Assembly (NCBI GenBank): GCA_038496675.1
Contig: CM076659.1
Span: 18,878,580-18,942,579, forward strand
Direction: 5' to 3'
Length of the DNA: 64,000 bases
DNA from: Rachycentron canadum
Lineage: Eukaryota > Chordata > Actinopteri > Carangiformes > Rachycentridae
In this document: piece after piece, positions 35,336-48,515 of the stretch
Numbering within the stretch: the stretch's first letter is position 1
Layout of the letters: each line of letters starts with the position of its first letter
Position numbers and translations under genes: made by a program
The notes under the pieces: generated by a model
Database searches by the model: none
Told to the model about the DNA's origin: nothing
What the model saw: only the letters and a program-made list of their open reading frames with translations

Positions 35336-35708
35336 ATTGGTCGTCGTAATGGCGACAGGAGCGAAGGGAAAAGTGTGGTGACGTAGTTTCTAGAGTGACA
35401 AACTCCACGTCAGGAGGAAGTTGAGGTGGATGGATGGGTCAACAAAGCACTGGAATATGACGCAGGAGAGCAGTATTCGATGACCACGTGAAAGTAGCAG
35501 TTTATGTTGTTTCTGTTATCCATCCAAGTTAATCACGTTGTTATTGTTGTAACCGTGTCGACACAGATTGTCTAATGTTGAAAAAGTTAATAATTTTAGC
35601 CCAAATCACATCTTTTCCTAACCCTAACCTAGCCATAACCGTCATCATAGTAATCATGGTGATGAAAGTAGGCATGTCGCTATCAATGCAGTCCACGTGT
35701 CCATTATT

Positions 35709-35722
35709 GTTGTCATGACAAC
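35709..35722. promoter_or_regulatory. Perfect 14-bp palindrome, X-box-like
   Basis: GTTGTCATGACAAC is its own reverse complement and fits GTTGYCATGRCAAC, the RFX-type double half-site. No gene is recognised nearby to regulate. Confidence 0.35.
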
Positions 35723-36636
35723 CAAGATCTAGTCAGCCTGCCACTTTAGGGGCACTATTTTAGGAGACACTCCTATGGGTTGTATCAGAGAGCCAGGAAG
35801 AAAAAGAAAAAGCCTTGTATGGTTGTTCATGTTGTGTAAATGTGTGCGTGAGAGTGTTTGCTGCTATCGCTCTTGTACCATTATTAATGGTGGAACTGAC
35901 TGCAACATGAAACACTGCTTAGTGGGAGTCAAGAGGAAAAACAAAAGAAAATGACTTCCACTGTAAAATTTGCCAACTGAAGAACAAGCTCTGAGAAAAG
36001 CTACAGAATTTTCTGTTCTGAAAATCGGAGAAAGATGCTGTAGCCACTACCACTGGGTATTGGTGCGTCTGCAGATGTCCCCATGAAAATCCACTAACAG
36101 GCAGACACAGCCAAACTTCTGATCCGCTAAAGATTTGGTCCAAGGGCACTGTCAATATCTATGCCAACGACTATTGTAAACAGGCAGCTAATAAGTGATT
36201 TTCTAACACATCATTTCCATAATAATGGTAAAAATTATGATTAGCATTTTATTACAAATTACTTATTTCACTATTGAAATAGACTGGCGAGGTGTCCACA
36301 GTTATTAGCAGACATTCTTGCATAAACATTGAGAGCTTGGGATATTTTGGCAATGGGCTCATGGCTTCAATGTTATTTCTGATTCATGCAGCAAAACATA
36401 GTTTGGATGAATGCCTGAATATTTCATCTAGTCTGCCTCCAAGGCAAGATTTATGGGGTTCAACAGTTGTGGGAAAAGTGTCTCCCTGCTAGAAATAACC
36501 AATCACCATGAGGAAGGAGATTTGGATCCATTTCCACTAGTGATGTTTGTATCAATTGATGCCGGGGAATTGTTTATCACCTTGAATTCAAAATTGTGCT
36601 CCAACTCAACAGCAAGGAAAGAGACTCCAGCTCCAT

Positions 36637-36699
<63 letters not shown>
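36637..36699. repeat. (CA)31 microsatellite
   Basis: About 63 bp of pure CA. It extends an otherwise unremarkable open frame on the plus strand into a spurious Thr-His repeat. Confidence 0.98.
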
Positions 36700-36700
<1 letters not shown>

Positions 36701-39700
36701 CTGTAGAGTGAATGTTTATAGTTTGAGCTGTCTGGAAATGACATCTTCTGAGAAGCGAACAGTGAGTTACATTGAGAGATGTGAAGTGATTCTCTCCCTA
36801 AATTGATGTCTTACAGTCACAGATCTGTATGCCGCAGTATTACAAAGCACAAACTCATAACCTGGGTCATATTCGGGGAAAACAGTTTATATGAAACCTC
36901 AAATTTCAATCACAAAATGCACCTGGATGCTGAACAGAAAACAACTTTTACATGTTGCAGAAGAAATAAAAGTTACACAGAGAATGAGGACTTTCTGCAG
37001 AGAGCCTCGTTTTCCTTTCTATGATGCATTCAAATGCTGTAATTTGAACTAAACGCTTGGGTATCCTAAGAGATTCAACATAATTAATATGTTTTTTTTA
37101 TGTAAATGCGCTGGCTGTCTCTTCCTCATTCTGTCTACTGATCTCTTTGATGTTTTTTTATGTAATTTCTAAGGAGGAGGATGGTGGGATCATCACAAAG
37201 CCACCTCTACATCTGCCACTACACCCCTGCACTGCACACTGAATGCTGTCCTCTGTCCGCCAACACAGTGATTTCTGTTAATACTGTTACATGAGCACAG
37301 CTTTCCTTTAAGGGCAATGTCAGATAAGGAGAAAGAGAGATCAACAACCTGGCAGAGAAACAATCCTCCCTCTTTGGCTAATTAGCATTTCTCCATCTCA
37401 CAGCTCCTCTGGTTTGCTCAGTGTTGACTCCACGCAAGTTTTGCCAAAAAAAAAAAAAAAAAAAAAGTCAGACTGAGCAATTGTTAGGTAAATCAACAGT
37501 AACAATTGTCTAAGTGTGTAAAATGTATAAATTATTGATGAATTCCACAGCTAAATACCTTTATCCCCAATTGAAATTATTGCTAATATATGTGTATAGT
37601 ATACGAAAGAAGAAAGTATCATGAAAAGATGGCAAATGAAGTAGATCCCATTATAAACGGGCCTATTTAATGTACTGACAGACTGGCAAGGTGAAAAATA
37701 ACTAATTGTGTTGGTGGGGGACTAATTAGCCATTTATTTTCTTAATAGGTGACTAGCTGGCTGCCTGACTCACTAACTAAGTGATTAATTAAAAAAAAAA
37801 AAAACCCTGAATGACTGTTCTAGGCTCATCTATTAACTGATTTAACGAACTGACTGACTGGCTGACGACCCTCCTCCCAGGCTGTCTGACTGGTGAAGTG
37901 TTGCCGCAGCTGTCAATCAAGATAAGTGGCTTTATTTGTGTATTTACTACTCCCTATGGGGTGCCATGTTCAACCAGCCTCTCATGGCAACAGTCCTGAG
38001 GGAAATGTGTGAGCAAAAATATCCACAATCCAACTGTAATACCTCTCTCCTGCACTGCTGAAATGAGACAAGTGTGGCATAATCCCCTTAAGAAACACAC
38101 ACACAAGAACAATATGCACCATCATCCCCACCAGCACTCTCTCAAACACCTTTTCCCTCACAGTCTTTCTTAAAGACACTCCTTCTCTTGCATTTTCACT
38201 TGCTTATGCTCATTTTCTGCTTCCCACTCCGTTTCCCCAACCTCCTCCCTGTCCTTAAAGAGTGGTCTGTGTGGCACAGGGTGGTAATTAAAGTCTGCAG
38301 TGATTGGAAATATATCCGTGCACCATATCATTTTAATGCCAGGGCCTTAATATGCCAAGATACTGGCTGTAATTGGATTTTGATTGGTTACTAATGAAGA
38401 TGCACTTCCTGGGAGACAGACGTGACAAGTCATCTGTTTTACCACTGCCTCCTAGAGGCACACACACACACACACGCCCATACACCCATAGTTTTGAGAG
38501 CTCATGCTCAGCTGCAAAGCAGTGCAGATATACACATGCATGCACGTGCACAAACGCAGACTCACATACTAGTATACACAGCTAACTCATCTGTACTCTG
38601 CCGTGACACTTTCACAACACAAAAACAGCAGTGCACAGCTGCATGAATCGATTGTTTGGTGACCAGCAGGCAGACAGGCATTCATCTGCAAACGGGGAGA
38701 CATGCTCCGTCAACGTAGCTGTCGGTGACCTATTCACAAAACCAGCAGACACAAAGCAATAGCATCATGCATTTGACGTTGTATCTGACTGTCAGCCCAA
38801 TATCTGCTCCGCTGTCTTCATCAGCTAGTCACGAACTTGAGCAGTTAGCATCAACGGCTTTATCAGATTGTGTTTGCAGACAACAACTGTGAGACTGAAC
38901 CATACAGTAAATGTGCCACGAAGCCAAAACAATGACCCAAAACTGAAATCCCTGCAGATTTTGAGGTCGTTTGTGCAGCTACTTTGTTGTTTTATTCTCA
39001 GTGTGTTTATCCCTACGAGCAATGCCTTACACATTATATGCACCCCTTAATTTGTTGATGGTGCACAATATTAATTGGGCACCAACGTATACATAATACT
39101 CTAATACATGTGTCACATTCAGTGGATGTCATCGTTATTTCATTTCTTCACATCTGTCACACAGATGCGATATTGTGCTTTATTGTGGTACACCAAGCTG
39201 GTTTTCTGTTTTGCACCATAAACATTCAAAAATCAATTATATGGCTGCTAGAAAATAGTGTTTATAGATTGTATTTTAAGCCATAGTCATGTGATGTTGC
39301 CTCAACACATACATATAATGTTAGGTTGGCTTGCAAACGTACATACACATGCACCGTGCCGTTCAAATATTGTCTTTTAAAAGCATTCATCTTATGCCAA
39401 TGCTTCTTTATGAAAGCAGATTTGTCCACCCACACTGCATCCTGAGATATCCCTGCTCACATTTCTTACCACAAAATACATACTCTGTTTTTTTTTTTTT
39501 TGTTGTTGTTTGTTTTTTTAAAAAATCTTTTTACTACCAGGACTAAATTTCAATAAGCCAACAGTAAAAACGTAAAAGGAGAGAGTGTCACGATGTATCT
39601 TCGCGCTTCAAATGTGATTCAACACATTTGTGTTTCGTTGCCATGAGCTGTTCTTGAGGCAGTTTTTTTTTTTTTTTTTTTTTTAATGATTCCACACCAG

Positions 39701-40729
39701 AGCTGAGGCTCAACGGATTCACACATAATTTGGATGAAACCTGCTGCAGTACCAGATGTACTGGTATCAGATGGGTGCAATTTGCTGTATCAGGGAGTAC
39801 AGAGTGGTCTGTACACAGAGAGTGGGCAGAAAGCGAAGGGTTTCCCCACAACGAATTATTATTTTGAAAACATGAGTACAGACAGGTGGCGTCTTAGCAT
39901 GATGGAGATAGACATTCACCGGAATATCAAACAAGTCCCAGTTCAGTTCCCACTCGGCACAAGGAATTCAACACTGAGGCAAGTTTTCAGTTCCAGAAAA
40001 AAAAAAAAAAAATGGCTGTTTGCTTCTTGTAAACAACATTTCGATGGCATCGACTTGATTTTGCTTTAAATTGGCATTCAAATGCTCAATTCTGATTGTT
40101 GTCGACTTAACTGTGGTGGTGTATCAGCCTTTCCCAGTCTCAGTCTCTGGCCCAACAATCCTTAAGGACTGTGAGGCATTTAATGTTTCAGCTATTTAAT
40201 GTGTTAAACCTCTCAAGATGTATCCTTATCCCGTCAATAGCTGAGTTAAGACAAATTTATAGACAGGCCTCTGTATTACTCCTCTGCTCCAGTAGCATCC
40301 CACAGCTAAAGCAAAATTAGCCAATTATCTGTGCCTTATCCGGAATTTTAAATGTGTCTGTAAACAAATCTCCCCTTCTCCTCTTTATTCTTTGCTTTTG
40401 TGTGTATGTGCACGCCCGCCCGCTTTGTGCACATGTGTGTGCCTGCACGTGTGCACGCGTGGACGTAAACATGTCTCTCCTGACATCTCATTAAGGATTC
40501 ATTAAGACGCCAGACTATCTTCCTAATGCATCAGTTACAAGAATAAATTGGAAGTGCTGTTCAGATTAGGCTAAAAACATCTCTTTCTGCCACATCATCT
40601 CTCCCTTTTTCACACACGCATGCAAACAAACTAAATTTATCTCCCTTGCACTCGTTCTCTCTCTCTTTTTAGACTCTGTCTCATGCTATTCACCCTAACC
40701 ATATAAAAATATCCTCCCTGCTCCCTGAT

Positions 40730-41140
40730 TATACTGAGTCTCTCTCTACCTCCCTCCTCTCCATTTTCCTTCTCTCCCCTCTCTCTCTTTAAAGCTAAAA
40801 CTCTCACGCAGTGGTGGTGTCTTTAATCTAACATCTCATTTAGTCGAGCTAAAAGGAGGTCAGGAGCTGATATGAAATTTGCTTTACTCCTCTCCTGTCC
40901 TCTCCTCTCCTCCACTCCCTTCCTCCCCTAATTCCTCTTTCTGCTCCTCTTCACCCCTTTTCTCCCTCCTCTTTGAAACTTATCAAATATCGACCTTGTG
41001 TTATGTCTCCGAAGGTTTTTCCCTCATTTGCTTAGTATCATCTTCCCCTCCCTCCATTTTCCTCGTAATCCATAACCTTCTCTTCTTCTCTGCACCCTTT
41101 TTTTATTCTTTCCTTTGCTCCTTTCCTATGACCCTTTGAC
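40730..41140 (+). repeat. Pyrimidine-rich tract
   Basis: Long runs of CTCCTCTCCT-type sequence with few purines (for example 40888-40975). No splice acceptor or frame could be tied to it. Confidence 0.8.
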
Positions 41141-42489
41141 TCCTTTTCACATCTAACCTTTTATCTGCTCAAATATCTTAAGTGTCTCCAGAGCTGTAAT
41201 GAATATGAGCGTGTGTGCCGAAGTGTAAAAGTGTCATTTTTTGGTACAGCTCCTCCGAATTGGTGGTGATCTTTGGCTGATACTGTCGAGTCGTGGGAGG
41301 CTGTGTGCTTTTTGTGCATATGTGTTTTTTCATGCATGTATGGCAGCACATAAGGACAATAATCTGTTTAAGCATCTGCGTCTCAGAAGGCCACTAATGA
41401 TTTCCCACCAGGCCTCCACACAGACACACCCACACACGACCAGACAGCCCGGCTATGTACAGACACCTAAGCTAATCTCTTTTGAATTTGAGATGCTCAC
41501 GAGACACCGTCCTCACCGGAAAAACGACAGCTTTTATTTTCCAAATGCTTAAAACGACATATGTTTAAGAGCCTAAGAAGCTGCCTCTTGAGGTTGCGTG
41601 AATAATGACTGTCCCCTTCCTCCCTCCGCTCTCTCTCACAGAACACACAGAAGAGGCATGATGTACTAAATGTCATTTAAGAAAGCACTGGGCCATTGCA
41701 AAGTAATGGTGCGGCATTTATAACTGAGTGCAATAGCATGACGTGCTGCGCGTTCGCTGTATATTCCAACGCACATGTACAAGTTTGTGACTTCTTTTTC
41801 TGCTCCGAAGTCCATGTTTCACACCCAATCAACAGTCCACGTGGGTCCTTCGAACCAATAAAACCAACCAACCCCCAACCTTACAGCCTCACAACAGGAC
41901 TTTTTCCCATTTGGCCTCATTAATCCTGCGTTCGGAGAGAGTCATGTGCAAGACATCCAATAAAGAAGGGCCGTGAATGTTTTTCTGCTGAGGTGCAAAC
42001 TCCAGCAAACACTCCTAGTATATATAAGACATTGAAATTCATTTTAAAACCACTGCGTTTTAGCTTTTGGCTCTCAGCAGGGCCGTCACAGAGAATATTA
42101 CAAAGAACATTTCATTTAGATGCTTAAGAAAACACAGATCAGTCAAAGGAGGGAACCATACAGATATGTTGGATATGTAATCAACTGAGGGGTAAGGTGA
42201 AGGTAGATTTAAGACAATTCATGAATAAATTATTCATAAATTTCAGCAATAAAGTTGAAAACACACAAACATGTACACAATCCTTGTTGTGTGTCTATGT
42301 ATGGCAATGTCACATTGTGAGCACAGGGAGAACAGAACAAAGGTAAAATCAAAAGAAACCACACCACAATGGATCAAATACAAAATAAGCTATGCAGTAA
42401 TTGTTGTTTTACTGTGCTCATCATTTACAGCAGGGAGCTGATAGGAATATCGTTCGTTTTTCAGATATTTGGTTTTTAAGCCTTAAGAC

Positions 42490-42635
42490 TTGAAAAGTCG
42501 ACCTGGTCACTAAGGTTGTTGCAGTCCGTCCTGTGGGGACCACTTATGTCTGTCTGGGTGAAATTTAATGACAGTCCATCCCAGTAGTTGTCAAGACACC
42601 CGGGTCTGGACCATAGGAGGTGGATCAAATGAACA
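42490..42635 (+). repeat. Dispersed fish repeat remnant
   Basis: The succession GAAAAGTCGACCTGGTCACT, GCAGTCCGTCCTGTGGGGAC, TGTCTGTCTGGGTGAAATTT, CAGTCCATCCCAGTAGTTGT and GGGTCTGGACCATAGGAGGT corresponds to a dispersed element in percomorph genomes. Its usual reading runs 'atcaccaaagtcattacaat', then 'ccatcctgtggggacc', 'aaatttcatggcaatccat', 'ccaatagttgttgag' and 'ggaccaaagtggtgg'. Family not assigned. Confidence 0.55.
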
Positions 42636-42972
42636 AGACTAAGCCGTTTTGACACATGACATGAACTTGTGGTGCACACTGATGCAGAGACTATTTAACA
42701 CTTAACAACACTGTCAAAATGAACTGAACGTAATGTGTAATTGCTTTTCCCCCAATTAAGCTATTGAATCACTGCATTAACCCAGCGTGTGATTGCTGTT
42801 TATGATTGGAAATTAAGTGTGAGCTATTCTGAGTAATGTGTATGACTCCTGAACTCTGATATTTTAAGAGCAGGTGCTGTGTTGCTGCAGTGGATGTTTT
42901 TTCTTTTTGGCAGCTTAGGTAGAAATTCCACTGAAAAAGTATTTAGACCATGAAGTATTAAAACCCTCCTTT

Positions 42973-43072
42973 GGAACCAATACTAATGAATTTCTTTCAA
43001 ATGACATGTGGCAGTAAAAAGTCTCGCACTGAAGCCAATACTAATGAAATTTTTTCAAGCGGCATTTGGAGC
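42973..43072 (+). repeat. Two-copy tandem duplication, 58-bp period, ATTA-containing
   Basis: CCAATACTAATGAA occurs at 42977 and again at 43035, each followed by a related T-rich stretch and GACATGTGG / GGCATTTGG. A shorter relative, GGTATTAATGACA, lies at about 43298. The TAAT cores are homeodomain-type sites. The surrounding 42.9-43.4 kb has no other recognised repeat. Confidence 0.5.
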
Positions 43073-43478
43073 ATGCTGCAGTATAACTCCGTAATGAAAT
43101 CAATGACAGCCGGCTTCAATTAACTTTCGGGGAAGCAGGTCTCCGTCAAAATTCACAAAGTGAAAATCTGATATGTTGTCATGTCGGCCAAATTGAGAAA
43201 TAATTCAGAATGAACACCGTCATTAGAAATGAGTCACCATTTCCCTTGAAGTTTCAAAACGACTGAGGTGAAAGTGAATTGACCCTGGCCCTGTCACCGG
43301 TATTAATGACAGTCGTTCAGGTTGGATGGCGGCTTCTCGTGGCCGGGGAAGACCAATGTGACTCTTTAAAGGTGGAGCAGACACTCAAGCAAAATGCAGG
43401 CTATGCTGTATTAAGCAGGGAGCTATAGACAATGAGGAGAGGAGGGAAATTAGAGAGGGAGGAAATGAGGCAGGAAGA

Positions 43479-43479
<1 letters not shown>

Positions 43480-43507
<28 letters not shown>
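43480..43507. repeat. Poly(A)28 inside a polypurine tract
   Basis: 28 consecutive A within a purine-rich region, about 43425-43620. Confidence 0.97.
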
Positions 43508-43510
<3 letters not shown>

Positions 43511-43988
43511 GCAGATAGGAGATTAAACAGTACCAAATGGAAAGTGAAGAGTGGGAGGGATGAGGAATGAAAACAGATGATAGATGACAGGAAAAGAGAT
43601 AAACGAAGAGGATGGAAGAACCGTCCGCTGGTAAAACCAGTGCCACAATGTATGGGAGTCCTGGGCTTTATTTTGACTTCATTTACTGATTTTTCCCCTT
43701 TGGAACAATTGTGGCTTAATCTAATCTGAGGGAGAAGAGGACAAGAGAGTCAGAAAAGTGCAACGGAAGATAGAGGATGAGAAGCCGGCAGGGAGGAGAC
43801 GAGTGGAGTCAACATTAGCATTTGTATTACCTCATTCTCCTGCCAATGGCATCTCACTCGCCTCTGTTAAAGTCTGCACATTATTGTGGATTTGCAGCAT
43901 TATTATTATGGGGGATGTGGAGTGATTTCTACCCCTCTATTAGGAACTGATATCTGGTATCTGGCACAAACAACACGCATGCGTGCGC

Positions 43989-44012
43989 ACACACACACAC
44001 ACACGCACACAC
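43989..44012. repeat. (CA)n microsatellite
   Basis: CA array with one CG interruption, preceded by GCATGCGTGCGC. Confidence 0.93.
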
Positions 44013-44368
44013 AGGTTGGGGGAATGCAAGGATCAATTCCAATGGAAAGTAGCAGGTCTAATTTGAGTCTGGATGAGGTATTCAGAAAGCTATTAAACTC
44101 CTGATGACTTATTTTAGACACACAAATTTGTGAGGACGAACGTGTGCACATGCCACAACACACAGCATACAAATACACATATGTAGACACCTACACACAC
44201 ACATACACACGCACACACAAATGTGCATGTGCAGTTTTGAACCTCAGAGGTTTTAGCATTGAAACCCAAATGAAGCACTGATCTGTTTTTAGCCTGAAGA
44301 ACTCACTGCAGTAGGTATTTAGCTGCCTCGCGCTCACAATAAGAACTCATTATACTTAGGACCACAGG

Positions 44369-44370
<2 letters not shown>

Positions 44371-44440
<70 letters not shown>
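44371..44440. repeat. (GT)35 microsatellite
   Basis: 70 bp of pure GT, followed by TGTGCGCGTGCACGCAC. Confidence 0.98.
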
Positions 44441-44441
<1 letters not shown>

Positions 44442-44737
44442 GTGCGCGTGCACGCACTGGCATATGTGTGTTTCACCATCACAAAAAGTCATCACACTGC
44501 TTTAATTAGAGGCAGCTCCCTATGTGCTTTAGGAGGTTGTGAGAGAGCGAGCGAAAGACAGTAGGTCTTTATACACACACTCATTCACAACAGCACTACA
44601 CAGAAGCACGCATGCTAACGTACGGACCGTACACGCGCGACTGGAGTGGCAGAAAGGCACGTAAGAGCGCAAACACACAAAAATAGATGACGTCTGTGCA
44701 GAAACACCACTTAAATAAGGACTGGACCTCTACTGTT

Positions 44738-44778
44738 TGTGTGTGTGTGTGTCTGTGTGTGTGTGTGTGTGTGTGTGT
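44738..44778. repeat. (GT)n microsatellite
   Basis: GT array with one CT interruption, third of a cluster within 800 bp. Confidence 0.95.
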
Positions 44779-47700
44779 ACTGTCCACACAGAACCTTAGT
44801 GCCCTCTAGTTATGTCAAAAGACTTTTTATTTATATCCCACATGAAGCACAATTAGCTGTGCTGCGTAACCCCCTTTGTTTTTTCAGAAGTGAGTCGATA
44901 CACTGCATGATAATGAAGTGTCAAACTCAAGATAAACAGTGTTACTTCTCAAGCATAGAGCGAAGTTTGCGTCCTCCCTCTTCACCCCTCCTTTCGCATT
45001 TTCCATCATTGCAATATGCTCTCTGCTCATCTCTCAGTCAATATCTAAGCAGATTTGGTGTTTGGTATTTCTGCTATTAATTTTCCCAGCACTTCAGACA
45101 TGATCATTCAAGGGTCAGGAATTTGCACTTTGTTTGTTGCTAACAAAAAACTGATGCTGGGATTGAAATGTAGTCTAATATTGTTTTGAGTCAATTTGAG
45201 TCTGACTGGATTACACCATCAAAAAAAAAAAAAAAAAAAAAAACCTCAACTTTCATTTATATGTAAATCTGCTGTTGTTTTCTCTTACATATTCAAATGT
45301 ATCTGAAGGCATCTGAAACAATGAAACTCTGAATCAGCTCTGAAAAAGTAATCTAGTGTTTCAAAACAGCCACATGTTTGAGTGATTCATCATTACAGGA
45401 ATCACAGAGGTTATTATAAAGTCCTCTACATATCACGGCCCCTTGTGAATTATAAGTATTTAATGGGAAACAAGGGAAATATCACACTTTTAAGAATGAA
45501 AGAGAAGAAAGCCAGGGAGGATAAACAGGGACAATGAGAGGTAAAGTAGAAGAGGAAAGAAGGTTATACTTGAGATTTCAACTACCTGCCATTGCATGAC
45601 TCTGGATTCTTTGGTTGTCAATTAAGTCAAGTTAGGTTGCAGTTATCTGAGAACTTTCTGTTTGATTTTTAGCAGCTACCACTTTGGGAGGGTGGGTGCT
45701 GGAAAATGTTTCAGGAATAGAAGGGATTGGCAGATACTTTTACTGATGAAAAAACTATAGTAGCTGTATCACTAAACTCTAATAATATGTCTGCATCTTA
45801 TACATTGCTAATCACAGGCCCACATATAATAGCAATCTGGTTCACATGTAAATAAAACGTAGACATTGGCTTCCACACACCAGGGTGCCCTGCAGGATGC
45901 GTTCTGGCTCCATTGTTTGGCAAGGTTTGCATTAGCTAACGCAATCCTCACCTTCACTCATCATTCATTCTCTATGAACGACAACAGTTCGCTGCACAAC
46001 ACTGGAGCTATGGACTCATCAATACTTAATTCCACATCGGTGGAAAGATACATTCACTATCTACGTCGACAGATCTAACATTGGCCTCATACTGTCATCT
46101 GCACTGCTCTTTTTAGTCTTGTTAGACTGGTTATACATGCACATACATAATTGGATCTGTTTAAGTTATTTACAATGTACCAATAATGTATGCATACTTA
46201 TAAACTTACAGTACCATGTGTGTGTAAAAAAAAAAAACAAAAAAAAAAACATTCACAGTGAATGACACATACACAGGTGCAGCTTTCAACATATTTCATG
46301 TTTAATTTAAATTCCATTATCAAGCCTGATGAGTCATTCAATGCCATAGGCATCACATCTCTGTTATAATTAACATGTCTTACACTCTTGAAACTGAATT
46401 CTTTACATTGAAGCAAAGCTCTGATTATGGTCCTAATGACCCAATATTTCTGGGTCACTTATTTAACTTTCTTACCATCCACATAAAAAGAGAAGTGTCT
46501 GGGAAAGACAAGTATTTGGAAGAAGATTAGAAATTGAGATCTCTTAATTGCACATACATGCATTTGGCTGTGTCATAGCTGGTTGGTTAAAATCCAAATT
46601 TTAACACTGAACTGCCGACCACGCTTTTGATTTCCTTCAGTTTGTCGAGTAGCTCACCTTGATGGGAGTGGATGCTTGTTAATGAGCTCCCTATTCTTTT
46701 CATGCCTCAATTCGGTGATAAAATAGAGCCGTCCGATTAGAAATATAAAGTTGAAGTGAGTTTTTATCCTTCCTCTCCTTTGCTCTGCTCTCTCCTAAAG
46801 CTTTCAACCAAAATGCATGGACCCAAAGTTTTACACTATTCTTACACACACTGTTATTCTTCCTTTTTTCTACCAATATGGCATGTGCAGCTTCCTCGAC
46901 ACAGTATACACCTTATACCAGCAAGCTCCACTGTTGGCCTAGAAAGGGTGGAGACTCCTCCATGACACTACTTCTTTTCTGCTCATACAGTCCCACCCAC
47001 CATCGCTCTCTTACATCATCGTCCACATGCTAGAAGATCAGCTAGAAGATGAACTACAGCAAAGCTACCTGAGGGAGAAGTCTAGTTTAGTTAGACTTTA
47101 GCTAGACTGTAGAGCTACGTGGAAAAAAGTAGTTCAAACTGCTCTGTAAAACAAATGATGAAATTGACAACGCGGCCTAATTCTGACAGAATTATAACAC
47201 AATGCGAAAAAGTTTTTCACTGAAAAAGGTGCAAAAAAAAAAAAAAAAAACTCACTAAGTGCAAGGAATGTCAGTTATAATGGGGTATAGCCATGATGGT
47301 TCTATCCAATGACTACTGTATGAACAGTGAGCAATTCCAGCCCATTTGCACATTCACCGCACAAAGGTTGAGTGTAGGTGTGTTGCTGTTGACTGCCGAA
47401 CAAGTGCATTGCCTGGGCACGTCTTCACAGAGGCTGGGCATTGTCATTTACTGAGGAATTAAAGCCATGTTTAAGAAAAAAAAACAAAACAAAACATGCC
47501 TTTTCCTTTTTATGGCCCAGAATCAGCAGTTTTAGTTGTTAACTACACACCAAAAATGGTGAAAGTAGTGGAACTACCAGCATGTTACTCCTGTTACCTG
47601 CTGTAACCTTAATGAGCAGGAGCGAGTGTTTTGCAAACCTTTTGGGCTTCAGTTTTTGATCTCAGGGAACACGGAGGTTGCTATACCTTGTCGGTGAAGT

Positions 47701-48515
47701 GTGCTGCCTGGAGCCGAAAAGGACTGTCTGCAGATTCCACTCAGAGCCGCGTAAAGGCATCATCAACATGTTTTTTTCAGGGAAAATAAAACTTTTTATC
47801 TACATTTGTATTCACAGTTGGTATTCCATAAAGCAAAGAAGCTCTTCAGATACAAACATAGCATCACTGTATCTACCAGATAGCACCTATGAAGGAAACT
47901 AAACATGTGAGCTGCACAGCCATTATTATAGAAAGCACAGCACCACACTTTTCCTGAGTCTGCCTGAGCTAAGGAATGTGTCAAATGTGTTAAATCCCAA
48001 CCAGTCAAAGCTCTGATTGCAAAGAAACAATGTAAAGCTGTTATGCCCAAAGATTGTCGTCACTGACACCTCATGTCAGTTGGATCTGGCCATTATCAAG
48101 CTAATATCATGTCGTTCCATCCTGCTATAACACAGACCTCAAATAAATTGTCAGTATTCAAATCGACAGGGAGCTGTGCAGGAGGCTTTGTTTGCAGCTA
48201 CATACTCTTTACATGTAGTTAGAAAGTTTTGAGAAGATACATTAAATTTATTTATTTATTTTTTATTGTTTGTTTTGCTACTCTGGTATTGTTTTTCATT
48301 TTCATACACAGAAAAATAATAGGCTGTTCAAAGTGCAAATGTGGGCTAATAGACAGCTCGGTATCCCCTGGGTCATGAGTCGAGTGTGTGAGGGGAAAAT
48401 ACTGCAGGACTGAGTGAAGTATAATACCCTAAAATGCAATTTATTAGTTATTCCATCTGCTGTAAGTTTCTTCACTTATTCATATACTGACAAGCTGGGG
48501 AGATAATATTCTCTT

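Larger units (their letters stand above)
35320..35722. repeat. Degraded dispersed repeat
   Basis: Several blocks have wording I recall from a dispersed repeat of percomorph genomes: GGATGGATGGGTCAACAAAG, ATATGACGCAGGAGAGCAGT, TGACCACGTGAAAGTAGCAG, TTATCCATCCAAGTTAATCA, GTTGAAAAAGTTAATAATTT and CCTAACCCTAACCTAGCCAT. It contains two RFX/X-box-like palindromes, listed separately. No terminal repeats are resolved. Confidence 0.45.
35723..42489. other. Noncoding; CA array, A/T runs, pyrimidine tract
   Basis: Poly(A) at 37446-37466, CTGACTGACTGG-type wording at about 37850-37895, T-run at 39662-39684, and CACGTG/CGTGCA-rich wording at about 40405-40465. An AT-rich stretch at 38280-38400 with TAATTAAAG, TGATTGG and TTACTAATGAAG could be conserved noncoding DNA, but this cannot be judged from one sequence. 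Confidence 0.55.
43073..48515. other. Noncoding; purine tract and GT/CA cluster
   Basis: Contains the simple repeats listed for 43.4-44.8 kb, poly(A) at 45221-45243 and about 47233-47250, and otherwise no recognised feature. Confidence 0.55.

Noticed and set aside
35620..35642. CCTAACCCTAACCTAGCC, telomere-like
   Set aside because: Only two units, and similar wording is common inside dispersed fish repeats; not an interstitial telomere.
39734..40069. 111-codon open frame, plus strand
   Set aside because: Runs through a poly(A) tract, no recognisable domain, and its length is within chance expectation.
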